A stretch of DNA of 64,000 bases from Megalobrama amblycephala (Eukaryota > Chordata > Actinopteri > Cypriniformes > Xenocyprididae): positions 12,937,037 to 13,001,036 of the forward strand of contig NC_063050.1 in NCBI RefSeq assembly GCF_018812025.1. The letters are read 5' to 3'. Under the pieces are notes generated by a model. That model ran no database searches. It was given only the letters and a program-made list of their open reading frames with translations, and was not told the origin of the DNA. Shown piece by piece: positions 55,501 to 62,621 of this stretch; the stretch's first letter is position 1, and every line of letters begins with the position of its first letter. The translations under genes were made by a program, and so were the position numbers.

Positions 55501-58500
55501 TTGGTGGTCAGTGTTTCCTTTAGTTAGTTCTGAATGTTTAAAAAATACATTATGGAAAAAAAAACTTTTGACACACACAGACATTAAGAATCAGCATATG
55601 AATCTCAATAATGGTGACATCCTTCATGCTGCAATGCATGCTGGGAGTTTCATTTTCTGAGAGTGCAAGCATGATGTTGAACATCAATGCCATTTCCATC
55701 GATTTTTTTGTTGAAATTTCCAAATTTTTTCAACATTTATTGCGGGTGCAAAAGTGATATTGTTTCAATGCGGTTACACATTAACATTGATTTAACGTTG
55801 TTTTGATCATTATTTGTTATCTGGGTTACTTGAATATGAATTTGTCTGATTTCTGATGCAGAGTTTTTCAGACCACATCTCTGTTAATGGTATTTAACAC
55901 TCAATTATATATTTTAAAATATCGTCCTGGTCGCACTATCAGTATTGATTCTAATAACTTTTGTGTGACTGATCTAGGTATTATATGTAGCTAGTATGAA
56001 TAACAAAATGCTTTCTCTGTGTCCAGATTTGACTGTAACGCAAAACTGTATGGCGTTATTTTACTGTCAAATGTAATGCGCGAGCGCAAACCTGTCCGCT
56101 CACGCACGGATTTCCTTTGCTCTTGCGCAAAACTGGATGCACGCTCTCAAATATACAGTGCTCTCTTATGAACTGCCTCTCCTCTCGCTCAGATATTGCG
56201 TGTGCACGCTCAAACTGTTTCCTGTGCGCTCACGAATCTCTCAGTGCTCTTGCAGAAATTAATTCGCTTTTGGATTAAACGCTGTCAAAAGTTATCAACC
56301 AATCAGAAGAGACGACTGATCCATGAAAATGCTACGTGCAATCTTATTGGCTGAGAGTGAACTGCGCCTGGAATTCTTTCGACAAAGATGGATATTTCAT
56401 TCCATTACAATTTAATAATATTAATCAAATGTAACCTAGTCTAACTGCATCACATTACAGGTCAAACCCCGATTTATCTAAACAAACAAACAAAAAATGT
56501 TTCTTAAAGTTATTGTGGTCATACGTTTTGTGTTGAAATTTATATAAAAAATAGGTAACATTTTACAATAAGGTTTTTATTTGTTAACATTAGTTAATGT
56601 ATTATCTAACATGAACTAACAATGTGCAATACATTACTGTAATTACTAATCTTTGTTAACGTTAAAAATACAGCTGTTTGTCGGTTGGTTGTTTACTTCA
56701 CAGTGCATTTAATAATGTTAACAAATACAACTTTTGATTGTAATAATGTATTAGTAAATGTTGAAATTAACATTAACAAAAATTAATAAATGCTGTAGAA
56801 GTGCAGTTCATTAATAGTTCATGTTAACTAATGCAGTTAAATAATGTTAATGAAACCTTATTGTAAAGTATTGCCAACAAATATCTTCTGATTTAAGACC
56901 GAACAAGATCAGGGTCAAATCATCATTCCCTTCATACTTAAAATGTGGAGCTCACATACCACCATAGTCAATTTCTTTTGAGGTCTGGTATAAAACATGA
57001 CATACAAAAATACTTAAGCTCTTATGTATGCACGATTAATTAAAAGAATGCGATCTTATTCCTAAATGACAACGATTTTATGTCTATTAAACCTTTGAAA
57101 TTACGATCATACTGGAATATTTAATTCTGCATTTGCATTGCAGCTGAAAGCAGTGGTCATGTAAGCTATATGTTTTAAACAGCTTCACAAAGTGTTTTCA
57201 ACAACACACTATTGCTACTTATGTGTTGCAAACATTAAATAATAATGCAAGTATTGCAATAACAATTTATAGTCCGAATATACACTGATTTCAGCAATAA
57301 ATGACCTTTGAAACTAATGTTATTACACTGTTCTGCCAGTAGGTGGTGACCAGTGACTGTTAAAATGTATTTGATGTATCAGAATCATTAATTCAAGAAA
57401 TTTGTTTAAAAACACTGGACGAATCATGTCTTCATTAATTTCAAACGATACTGTAATGAATTCATTTAAATTAATACATATTTTTTTAATAGGCTTTATA
57501 ACATTTTACAAATTTCTAAATAGACTGATTTATAACATTAAATTAGTTGTTCAATCTTTTGTTTTTAATTAATGTTTAATTTAATGTTTTGGTCCATGAT
57601 ATTGGATAATATGATGGTTTGGATAAATCGTTCAGTGTGGTTTGACCTGTATGTGATGCAGTTAAACAAACAAGCTTATTAATATAGAAAACATCCAAGC
57701 GCCCCATTCCAAGCCATTTCTAAGATATGACCTGCATTTTGATTAATATTATTAAATATTATTAAATTGTAAAGAAATGAAATATCCATTTTTGTAGAAA
57801 GAATTCTACGGTTCACTCTCAGCCAATAAGATTGCACGTAGCATTTTCATGGATCAATCGTCTCTTCTGATTGGTTGATAACTTTTGACAGCATTTAATC
57901 CAAAAGCAAATTAATTTCTGCAAGAGCACGGAGAGATTTGTGAGCGCACAGGTGCAGTTTGAGCGTGCACACGCAATATCTGAGCGAGAGGAGAGGCAGT
58001 TCATAAGAGAGCACTGTATATTTGAGAGCGCGCGTCCAGTTTTGCACGAGAGCAAAGGAAATCCGCACGCGAGCGGACAGATTTGCGCTCACGCATTACA
58101 TTGATATGCTCTCGCGTCACAATAATGTGCTCTCGACATTTGACAGTAAAATAACGCCATAAAACTGCTACTTCAAATAAACATAAACTCTTCTTTGACA
58201 ATAAAAAAGTCTTTAGTAATGTCTAAATATACATATCCAAATGCAAAATCATATGCAAATAACTAATTAGGTCTGAATCAAAACCCACCAAGCAGGGAAT
58301 ACACAGCCATAGAATGAAACGGTCTCTTCAATCCAATTGTTGCATTTTCCATTACTGTTTGACATTTTTCCTTTTGTACGCAGAAACAACTGTTTATATA
58401 CATTACACGGTGTTTCCGTGTCTGCCCAAAGCGTGTGAATATAAGGCACACGATTGGTTGTCGGATGCTTAGCTTAGTTGTAACATTTAACACCGCAAAA

Positions 58501-61500
58501 GCAGTGCAGGGTTGTACGATGACCCTGGGTGAAATGCAGTATGATATGTTTATATATAGTGCTATACACCCATCTAGAGGCTACACGGTTGCATTACAGA
58601 TGATAAATGGTGCAAAATTTGTCGTTCCCCTTAAAATACATGTTAAAGGAAAAGAAAATATTATAACTCATTTTAATAAATAGTAATAATAATAATAATA
58701 ATAATAATATTGGAATCGCTCCTGATCAGTAGACAGGTGAAATTATGCATGCAGTGCAGATACTAGGCCTACTTTCAGCAGCATCAATTTTACAAACTAA
58801 TATCATGGCCTGCTGAGGACGATGATGATGATGATGATGATGATGATGAGCATGATACATGCACTGAATACACAGACATTTTCTTTCTTAAAACACCAGC
58901 TCGAAATTCGCTATGAACACATGATAGTCAGCCTCATAGTGCACAGCTTATTAAGCAATCATGTGTAAGTGATATTTTTACATGTAGTATGTGTGCATTA
59001 AATGTACCATTCTGGCAACAAGAACGATGCTGAGCCAAATGACGATAAAGATGTGTTCTGGCAATCAGATAAGAGAGTCATTGAGAGCCTCATTTGATTG
59101 GCTAAATGAAGAAGAAAGACCCGCCTTCCTCCTCACACTTGCAAAATTCAATGAGTGAGAGAATCGTGCCAAAACTGTAATCGCAGGTAAAAGAAAGATG
59201 CAACTGTACATATCGAGTTTTTTCGTGAACTTATATAGAAAGAATCATAATCAGAAAGAGCTTTATTGTCAGGTATGTTTACACATACAAGGAATTTGTT
59301 TTGTTTTGGTCCAGAGTGATCTTCTTTGCCCTTTTTCTCACTCTGGATAAATACAGTTCTTGGGGAGTGGGGAGGGTTGTGCCAATGATTTGCTCAGCAG
59401 TCCGGACTCCCACATAGCAACATTGTGTCGGCCCAGATCCGGCCCACATCTGGCACATGTGGCATGATGATCTGGCCCACATGCTGCAATGAATTATGGT
59501 CCTTGTGTGGGCCGCTTCTGTTTGCCAGATCTGGACCAAAAGCAAGCTATAACAATTCCACATGTCAGCCAAGAGCAAAGAAATAAACTTAAACTGGACC
59601 TTATCTGAGCCACAAAATCTGTGTATATTAAGTATAGAGTCATCTCAGCCTTAATAAGCCTGTTAACAAGCTTCATTGTGCTTCAACTTCATTGTGCTAT
59701 AGCTTTTTTTGCAACTGCAAATGTGTAACCCTAAGAAACACATTTGCAGTTGCAAAAAAAGCTATAGCACAATGAAGTCAGGTGATGATGGTTGTCTGTT
59801 GATTGTTTTGTGGTCATCATGAAATGGCCTGATGTCATTTGAATCTAACAATTGTGTTTTGCTATTAATACTGCATTATAAACCCTGCATTATATAAATA
59901 CTGCATTATAAACCAATTATTTTAGCGTTTCAAAATGCGTTGACACAAATGACTTTATTTGAATGTTTAATTGATATAACATGACAGTGAGTTGTTAGAA
60001 AAGAAATGCATAGTGACATTATTTATGACACCAGGAACCTTAGAATTAGCTTCTTGAACCGGTTCACGGAAATAAATCGGACTTTGCATTGCTATCGGCC
60101 AGCTCCTGCATCAGCACCACAAATATGCATCATGGTGCTCACGTCAACAGCATGTTTAACTGAAACTGAGGCAGTCTAAGTTCATCACTTCAATTATTAT
60201 TATGATTATTATTATTTATTTATTTTATTTTTTTATACAGACATACAAAATCAGCATATGAATCTCAACAAAGGTGAAATACTTAATGCTCTTATGCGTG
60301 CTTATCTGAGTTTTATGCTTCGTTGTTACTTTTAACACCCTGCTGGTGGTTCCATATGAACACTGAGCGGTGTTAATTGAACAGCTGAGAATTTACTGAG
60401 CTGTGAGATCTAACCTTTGACTTCCTGATGACCTAACAGTTAATAGTGCTTACATTTACATTTATTCAGTTTGCAGATTAAAGGAAAGTAAACCTGAAGG
60501 GCTCAAATTACATCAGAGATGAAAACTATTCACTTTTTTGTGTTATTTTATTTGTTTGTCTTGTGTGCAAATTGAATGATTAAATTGGACTTTCATAAAA
60601 AAAGATAAATATTGTAGATAAATTAATATAGCACACAACTGCTTGTTTGTTTTTAATCAGAAGGACAAGTCTTCATGGTTAGACCAAATGTCGCCTTAAA
60701 TAAAACCCCTCGACTTGACACAACAAATTCTTCTGTGGACATTGATCTCATTGGGATTGCAAAGAACAACAATAAAGGTATGTGAAATGTCTCTGTAGGA
60801 TAAAAAAAAATCTGAGAAAGAGATTTTTTTTTTTTTGATCGTTGTTGTTTTATTATTGTATTGCATGTAAGCTTCTGTTTCTGTCACACAGGATCAGCTG
60901 CTGTGGCTTTCATGAGCTTCAACACAATGGAGAATCTACTGAAGCCCGACTTCTTCAACACATCAAATGACACGATTAAAACCATGATGTCCATTGTGAT
61001 CTCAGCTACTCTTCCCAAAACCACCAACACTAAACTCACCAAACCAGTCAACTTCACCCTCAAACACATCAGAGTGAGAGACTGAAATGTGTTTCTGTCC
61101 AACCTGAGAACTGATGAACATCTGAAAACATCTAATATTCAGTCTTGTAATATTTTCTGCATGTTCTTTCTTCTTTCTGCAGGAGTTCGACCCCAGCGGT
61201 TCTCTGTCCTGTGTGTACTGGAATATCAGCGAGTGGATTGTAGATGGTTGTTCTGTTTTAGAGACCAACAGCAGCTACACTGTGTGTTCCTGTGTTCATC
61301 TGTCGACATTCGCTCTCATCATGCAAACCAGCAGACCACCAGAGGTACGAGAACATTTATAGTTACCACTGAAGAACAGCACAGATTTGGCACTCATGTA
61401 CTCTGACATGTTTTCTCAGAACGACTCACTACTGGAGATGTTGAATTTGGTGTGTGTGATCGTGGGGCTGGTGTTCTTCAGTTTGGCTCTGTTGACCTTT

Positions 61501-62621
61501 GCCCTTTGTCAGTGGAGTCCTGGAGTGAATAATGTGGCTCGAATCAACATCTGCATCAGTCTTCTGCTGGCTCACCTTCTGTTCCTGCTCACACAACAGT
61601 TCCTGAACCTCATACGCCGTCATCAGGTGAGAATGATGAAGGAGCCCTACAGCTCAGCACAGCCTCACTGAGAATCATCATAACCGTCTCTCTTGGTCTC
61701 CAGGTGTTGTGTGCCGTGATATCAGGTGTGCTGCACTTCCTCTTTCTCTCCGGCTTTGTGTGGATGTTCACTGAAGCTGTGCTGCTCTTCATCTGTGTGA
61801 AGAACCTATCACAGATCAGCTCCAAAAAGAGGGAGGTGCTTAGCAGTGGATTCCTGTGTGTGATTGGATATACAGTTGCTCTGGTTGTGGTGGCTGTGTC
61901 TGTCGGGCTTGTTCCTGAAGGCTACGGCAGCGATCAGTGAGTTGCTGTTTAAAATTTATATAATTAGAAGGAAATAAATCAGATTGGGGCTTTTGTGATA
62001 TTTCTGCCATCTGATAAAAGTACAGCTTTGCATACACTGTATGAATACAAACATGATTAAAAAGATAAGTCAGCACCTGAAATAGTGTTTTTTGACAAAT
62101 TCATTTAGTCATTTTTTTGTTTTCCTCTAAACAGCTGCTGGATTATAATGGATAAAGGTTTTATCTGGAGTTTTCTGGGTCCTGTTTGTGTCATACTAGC
62201 GGTAAGCATATTTCTTATTTCTCATTATTTTAATTTATATTAAAAGGAAAACAAGGTGATTAATTATTCATTATCTACTTTTCAGTTGAACATGATTCTC
62301 TTCATCAACATCTTCATCAGTCTGAACTCAACTCTCAAAAATCTGAATGCTGAAGTTTCACAGATGAAACAAACCAAGTAAACATTACGATTTGATCACT
62401 CCATAGAAAAATATATGTAGTCAATAGTAACACATTAACTCTCTCTGTTTCTCTACAGGATTATGGTATTTAAAACACTGGCTCAGTTTGTGGTTCTTGG
62501 TTGCTCCTGGATTCTGGGTTTCTTCACTAATGGCAGTAAGGTGCTGGAGATCCTCTTCCTGATCTTGAACTCCCAGCAGGGAACCTTCATCTTCCTGGTC
62601 TATTGTGTCCTCAATAATGAG
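30159..62621 (+). CDS. Gene B: adhesion GPCR with D8C domain, ADGRE-like; last exon beyond window
   Basis: Coding exons: 31137-31155, 38760-38816, 40388-40768, 40853-40903, optionally 47912-47962, then 54167-54198, 54721-54792, 54927-55125, 60661-60777, 60892-61073, 61183-61344, 61420-61626, 61704-61936, 62135-62201, 62286-62377 and 62459-62621. Without the optional exon they give exactly 678 codons with matching phases. Order: signal peptide, uromodulin-type D8C domain (about residues 26-152), stalk, GAIN, GPS cleavage at about 410/411, TM1-TM7. It is the tandem paralogue of gene A; most exons differ by a few residues. The first two coding exons are the least certain part. The expected product is a plasma-membrane receptor with a cleaved, glycosylated ectodomain. 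Confidence 0.82.
30190..30236 (+). other. Candidate 5'UTR exon of gene B
   Basis: Sequence from the expected start to the consensus donor CAG|GTAAGA. It has no ATG. The next exon would begin near 31075 after TTCTCTAACTGTAAAAG and carry the ATG at 31137. Confidence 0.3.
30442..30803. mobile_element. MITE with GGGGTCTCATTTATAAA ends
   Basis: The ends GGGGTCTCATTTATAA and TTATAAATGAGGCCCC are inverted, about 360 bp apart, with no coding capacity. A clear target duplication is not visible. It lies in the proposed first intron of gene B. Confidence 0.55.
31137..31155 (+). CDS. Gene B candidate first coding exon
   Basis: ATG GCT TCA TTT CAT AAA G, then the donor GTGAGT. It encodes MASFHK and ends in phase 1, which joins in frame to the exon at 38760 and gives [18 protein letters not shown], a plausible signal peptide start. 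There is no stop codon problem, but the exon is too short to prove from sequence alone. Confidence 0.45.
31156..33242. other. Gene B first intron, left part
   Basis: Positions 31975-32270 carry module blocks (CCCAACTAAATGAAATAC, ACCTCTGTTAATTCTC, CTGTGACTGAAGTCAG). Positions 32442-32740 have an open frame without recognisable domains, probably spurious. AT-rich otherwise. Confidence 0.45.
33245..34718 (+). mobile_element. Second Tc1-like transposon, decayed
   Basis: The right end TTTAATTTTTTTGAGCAGTG is followed by TA and a (TA)n run. The left end is decayed (GGAACACTTTAAAGAAAC near 33245). A plus-strand transposase remnant fills the interior. It is a different Tc1 family from 27342-28894 and much older, judged by its many stops. 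Confidence 0.75.
33397..34460 (+). pseudogene. Tc1-like transposase remnant
   Basis: Recognisable pieces in order: [18 protein letters not shown] (helix-turn-helix), [45 protein letters not shown] then a stop just where the first catalytic Asp is expected, and [18 protein letters not shown] with the last catalytic Asp/Glu region, then [17 protein letters not shown]. Several stops and frame changes lie between 33905 and 34320. Non-functional. Confidence 0.85.
34719..34760. repeat. (TA)n microsatellite
   Basis: About 20 TA repeats directly abut the right end of the Tc1-like element, probably expanded from its TA target site. Confidence 0.9.
34761..35397. other. Gene B intron, unassigned
   Basis: No element ends or exons were recognised. 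Short open frames on both strands look like chance. Confidence 0.4.
35398..36360. mobile_element. Fold-back element with 8-bp target duplication
   Basis: The ends GGTAACACTTTATAATAAC and GTTATTCTAAAGTGTTACC are inverted and the arms pair for several hundred bases (AAGCATTAGTTAAGCATTAG against CTAATGCTTAACTAATGCTT). AAAATATG is duplicated at 35390-35397 and 36361-36368. No coding capacity. A second partial copy lies at 37429-37845. Confidence 0.8.
36640..37015 (-). pseudogene. Gypsy-type retrotransposon gag fragment (SCAN-like capsid)
   Basis: The minus strand reads [19 protein letters not shown], then FHNW, a stop, then [36 protein letters not shown] and [20 protein letters not shown]. The helical [13 protein letters not shown]...MRNP stretch is the SCAN-like capsid C-terminal domain of fish Ty3/Gypsy elements. 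One in-frame stop (36889-36891) breaks it. No LTR, protease or polymerase flanks it. It lies between half-palindrome cores. It is more GC-rich than its surroundings. Confidence 0.75.
37429..37845. repeat. Truncated copy of the 35398 fold-back element
   Basis: It ends GCAGTTATTATAAAGTGTTA and shares AAGCATTTATAGCTGTATTTATAA with the full copy. The left end is missing, with module sequence (37260-37425) directly before it. Positions 37030-37115 hold one half of the palindromic core. Confidence 0.65.
38099..38656. mobile_element. Fold-back element with ATAGCAAACAATGATC ends
   Basis: The left arm GTATAGCAAACAATGATCAA, CATTGAATCAATATCAC, GTTGAAATTTCAACA pairs with the right arm ATTGCTTGCTATCTGGG. 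The interior (about 38290-38470) is the same gene-free module found in the hAT-ended elements. A second copy lies at 55282-55825. Confidence 0.75.
38760..38816 (+). CDS. Gene B exon for signal-peptide core and first stalk residues
   Basis: This 57-bp, phase 1-1 exon with acceptor TTATTTTTTAG and donor GTAATG reads (D)[19 protein letters not shown] later acceptor at 38788 (CTTTTCAG) would give a 27-bp exon in the same frame without the hydrophobic part. I prefer the longer form because with the ATG exon at 31137 it makes a secretion signal. Confidence 0.5.
38817..40387. other. Gene B intron
   Basis: Positions 39206-39290 hold half a palindromic core (CCCAGCATGCATTGCAGC, ATCATTGTTGAGATTC). Positions 39520-39630 hold a module fragment, and 39638 starts AAGGGATAGTTCACCC. 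Positions 40040-40330 are the start of the block that is duplicated at 46840-47060. Confidence 0.5.
40388..40768 (+). CDS. Gene B D8C (uromodulin-like) domain exon
   Basis: This single 381-bp, phase 1-1 exon with acceptor TTTTCATGCAG and donor GTAATG encodes about 127 residues. It starts [20 protein letters not shown], continues [47 protein letters not shown] and [14 protein letters not shown]. The eight or more cysteines and the W..WYR pattern are those of the D8C domain of uromodulin and GP2, which binds lectin-like ligands. There are N-glycosylation sites at NYT, NNT and NST. It is intact, with no stop. Confidence 0.88.
40853..40903 (+). CDS. Gene B stalk mini-exon
   Basis: This 51-bp, phase 1-1 exon with acceptor AAACTTTCAG and donor GTAATG encodes [16 protein letters not shown]. 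It is identical to the exon at 47912-47962. Confidence 0.7.
40904..42694. other. Duplicated block, first copy, after the stalk exon
   Basis: Positions 40904-42060 repeat at 47963-48900 with high identity. Positions 42110-42380 hold the arm module (CTGCTGTAATCAATAATGTA). No exon seen. A run of about 25 A's lies at 41036-41060. Confidence 0.55.
43338..43697 (+). pseudogene. DIRS gag N-terminal remnant
   Basis: It begins [44 protein letters not shown]: paired Cys and His motifs of a zinc-finger type, as in DIRS gag. It ends after 119 residues at a TAG, where the deleted part of the element begins. GC content is much higher than the genes around it. Confidence 0.7.
43698..44472 (+). pseudogene. 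DIRS tyrosine recombinase, broken
   Basis: Order: [37 protein letters not shown] (first Arg), [16 protein letters not shown], then [17 protein letters not shown] (His-x-x-Arg), [16 protein letters not shown] (terminal Tyr). All R, H-x-x-R and Y positions are readable. One stop codon at about 44105 and one frame change near 44230 break the frame. Confidence 0.85.
44637..44728. repeat. DIRS internal complementary region
   Basis: First part CCCCATACGCAGTACAAGTG is the inverse of the left terminus at 42695-42740. Second part GTAACCTCGGTTCCCTGAGA is the inverse of the right terminus at 44970-45025. It is thought to template joining of the ends into a circle during DIRS replication. Confidence 0.85.
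45201..46763. mobile_element. Candidate solo LTR, about 1.56 kb
   Basis: It begins TGTAGCG and ends CGCTACA, the TG...CA short inverted repeat of LTRs. The interior has a pyrimidine-rich and CTTCTTCTCC segment, a CpG-bearing stretch (45960-46200) and TATATATA tracts. A target duplication is not evident, and I see no primer-binding site or coding part, so this is tentative. It lies directly left of the second copy of the D8C block. Confidence 0.3.
46764..47120. other. Left part of the second D8C block
   Basis: From about 46900 (TCTTAGCAAAGTAAAATA) it parallels 40065-40387 of the first block, including the run GAATTAGCAAAAAAAA and GGCTGCACTTCTTAATAACA. Confidence 0.6.
47121..47827 (+). pseudogene. 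Second D8C exon, dead
   Basis: It is homologous to 40388-40768. It has an in-frame TGA at about codon 26 (NNTYD then stop, where the intact copy has NNTYASVRK) and a 324-bp insertion at 47449-47772. The donor GTAATG and the acceptor TCATGCAG are still present, so it might be spliced into a transcript and cause truncation. More likely it is skipped. Confidence 0.88.
47449..47772. mobile_element. Unclassified 324-bp insertion in the dead D8C exon
   Basis: AATTA occurs on both sides (47444-47448 and 47773-47777), a likely 5-bp target duplication. The insert has GAGGTATAAATACAGCAG, a run of nine G's and CGGACAGCACGCCAAATATG. No TG...CA ends. It could be a truncated LTR or a short non-autonomous element. 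Confidence 0.45.
47912..47962 (+). CDS. Gene B second copy of the stalk mini-exon
   Basis: Identical in sequence to 40853-40903, phase 1-1, with intact acceptor and donor. Inclusion adds 17 residues without frame change. Its use cannot be told from sequence. Confidence 0.5.
47963..49012. other. Second D8C block, intron part
   Basis: Repeats 40904-42160 with small gaps, ending in the arm module CACAGTGCTGCTGTAATCAA, which is interrupted at 49012 by the next insertion. Confidence 0.6.
49013..49874. mobile_element. Insertion with GATTGCTAA-type ends, possibly P-element-like
   Basis: The empty site is shown by the first block (CAATAATGTAAATCTAAC at about 42160). The ends GGATTGCTAATGTGTC and GACATGTGACC-type (CACATGTCTTAGCGATCT) are inverted. 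An internal inverted repeat pairs 49185-49315 with 49345-49470. At 49140, ATGCCGTCTACCTGCTGTGT reads MPSTCCVV, like a THAP-domain start, but then stops. P-element origin is a guess. Confidence 0.5.
49875..51345. other. Gene B intron with modules and cores
   Basis: Positions 49930-50080 continue the arm module; 50150-50290 hold the inverted module; 51293-51338 hold half a palindromic core. No exon was recognised. Confidence 0.55.
50618..50826. repeat. Palindromic core module
   Basis: The left arm ACAGACATCAAGAATCAACG, CACAACAATGGTGACAG, CAATGCATGCTGGGTACT and the right arm CTCCCAGAATGCATTGCAAC, TTGATTCTTCATGTCTGTA are inverses. The inversion extends far beyond the core: 50500-50600 pairs with 50830-50940 (GTAGAACTGTGATTCTA against ATAGAATCACAGTTCTAC). 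Confidence 0.8.
51346..52861 (+). pseudogene. jockey/L2-type LINE fragment
   Basis: A remnant of the endonuclease region reads [20 protein letters not shown] then [12 protein letters not shown]. It jumps at about 51930 to [16 protein letters not shown], so most of the endonuclease is deleted. The next part, [20 protein letters not shown] and [18 protein letters not shown], is the linker. A CT-rich run coding Pro/Leu/Ser follows. RT motifs [14 protein letters not shown] and [20 protein letters not shown] are present. After ITGPL a stop, then [17 protein letters not shown] and an end at about 52860, before the catalytic YADD-type site. Dead. Confidence 0.88.
52862..54166. other. Gene B intron with modules
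   Basis: Positions 52890-53090 and 53580-53720 are module copies (AAGGGTCAAGAGCCCAAC, CTAAACCTCTGTTAATTC). Positions 53281-53388 are a compact core palindrome (GCAGTGCATGCTGGGACT and ACCCAGCATGCATTGCAGC). Positions 54066-54166 are ancestral intron shared with gene A. T-runs lie near 54030-54053. Confidence 0.55.
54167..54198 (+). CDS. Gene B short exon before GAIN
   Basis: This 32-bp exon has acceptor TCATTGCAG and donor GTAAGT and reads (G)[10 protein letters not shown]. Counterpart of gene A 5626-5657. Confidence 0.6.
54199..54720. other. Gene B intron
   Basis: Shares sequence with gene A introns on both sides. An (ATTC)n run lies near 54560-54590. Confidence 0.6.
54721..54792 (+). CDS. 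Gene B exon, start of the GAIN-like region
   Basis: This 72-bp, phase 0-0 exon encodes [20 protein letters not shown] and a few more residues. It differs from gene A only in its final codon (ACT for AAT). Confidence 0.75.
54927..55125 (+). CDS. Gene B GAIN exon with poly-serine tract
   Basis: The acceptor is AAACTAG and the donor GTAAGT. It includes [16 protein letters not shown], seven serines, and [20 protein letters not shown]. It is three bases shorter than gene A 8726-8927 within the serine run. Confidence 0.8.
55282..55825. mobile_element. Second fold-back element with ATAGCAAACAATGATC ends
   Basis: The left CCAGATAGCAAACAATGATC and right GATCATTATTTGTTATCTGG arms are inverted. The loop (55560-55650) has half a palindromic core (CATTAAGAATCAGCATATG, GCAATGCATGCTGGGAG). 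Same family as 38099-38656. Confidence 0.75.
56050..58160. mobile_element. Long-terminal-inverted-repeat element, about 2.1 kb
   Basis: The left arm (56050 to about 56480) starts ATGGCGTTATTTTACTGTCA and the right arm (about 57590-58160) ends TGACAGTAAAATAACGCCAT. The arms are GC-rich in places (CGCTCACGCACGG, GCACACGCAATATC) and pair for about 430 bp. The flanks AAAACTGT and AAAACTGC are nearly the same, suggesting an 8-9 bp target duplication. Mutator-like origin is possible because of the arm length. A smaller fold-back (56553-56878, ends GGTAACATTTTACAATAAG and CCTTATTGTAAAGTATTGCC) is nested inside. No transposase. Confidence 0.75.
58161..59686. other. Gene B intron with simple repeats and fragments
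   Basis: A (TAA)n run lies at about 58682-58708 and a (GAT)n run at about 58818-58848. Positions 59225-59300 (AATCAGAAAGAGCTTTATTG, TACAAGGAATTTGTTTTG) look like a fish LINE end. Positions 59410-59610 are an arm of the CGGCCCACATCTGGCAC family, near copy of 16967-17165. No gene. Confidence 0.55.
59687..59777. repeat. Perfect 40-bp hairpin
   Basis: The left arm 59687-59726 (CTTCATTGTGCTATAGCTTT...) and right arm 59738-59777 (...AAAGCTATAGCACAATGAAG) are perfect inverses, with an 11-base loop AACCCTAAGAA. It could be a young fold-back remnant or a small-RNA-type precursor; sequence alone does not tell. Confidence 0.9.
59778..60660. other. Gene B intron
   Basis: Positions 60238-60300 hold half a decayed palindromic core (AAAATCAGCATATGAATCTC). 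From 60600 the sequence matches the end of the same gene A intron. No further exon. Confidence 0.5.
60661..60777 (+). CDS. Gene B GAIN exon
   Basis: This 117-bp, phase 1-1 exon with acceptor TTTTTAATCAG and donor GTATGT encodes [19 protein letters not shown] and [14 protein letters not shown]. Counterpart of 11671-11787. Confidence 0.85.
60892..61073 (+). CDS. Gene B GAIN exon
   Basis: This 182-bp exon encodes [35 protein letters not shown] and [10 protein letters not shown]. Acceptor GTCACACAG, donor GTGAGA. Nearly identical to 11954-12135. Confidence 0.9.
61183..61344 (+). CDS. Gene B GPS exon
   Basis: This 162-bp exon encodes the same protein as gene A 12245-12406, with cleavage motif HL|ST and GPS Cys/Trp set complete. 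One silent base differs, and the preceding 109-bp intron differs in two bases. Confidence 0.93.
61420..61626 (+). CDS. Gene B exon for TM1 and TM2
   Basis: This 207-bp exon encodes [19 protein letters not shown] and [19 protein letters not shown]. It differs from gene A in a few TM1 residues. The following intron is 77 bp and shows the site without the hAT insertion. Confidence 0.92.
61704..61936 (+). CDS. Gene B exon for TM3 and TM4
   Basis: This 233-bp exon encodes [30 protein letters not shown] and [19 protein letters not shown]. Acceptor TTGGTCTCCAG, donor GTGAGT. Confidence 0.92.
62135..62201 (+). CDS. Gene B exon for ECL2 and start of TM5
   Basis: This 67-bp exon encodes (H)[20 protein letters not shown] and LA. 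The donor GCG|GTAAGC is good, unlike gene A. Confidence 0.88.
62286..62377 (+). CDS. Gene B exon for TM5 end and intracellular loop 3
   Basis: This 92-bp exon encodes [17 protein letters not shown] and [14 protein letters not shown]. Counterpart of 16351-16442; loop 3 is unchanged. Confidence 0.88.
62459..62621 (+). CDS. Gene B exon for TM6 and TM7
   Basis: This 163-bp exon encodes [20 protein letters not shown] and [20 protein letters not shown] with YCVLNNE. It ends at GAG|GTCAGA as in gene A. A tail exon is expected to the right of the window. Read-through would stop at 62655-62657 after 11 residues. Confidence 0.85.
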
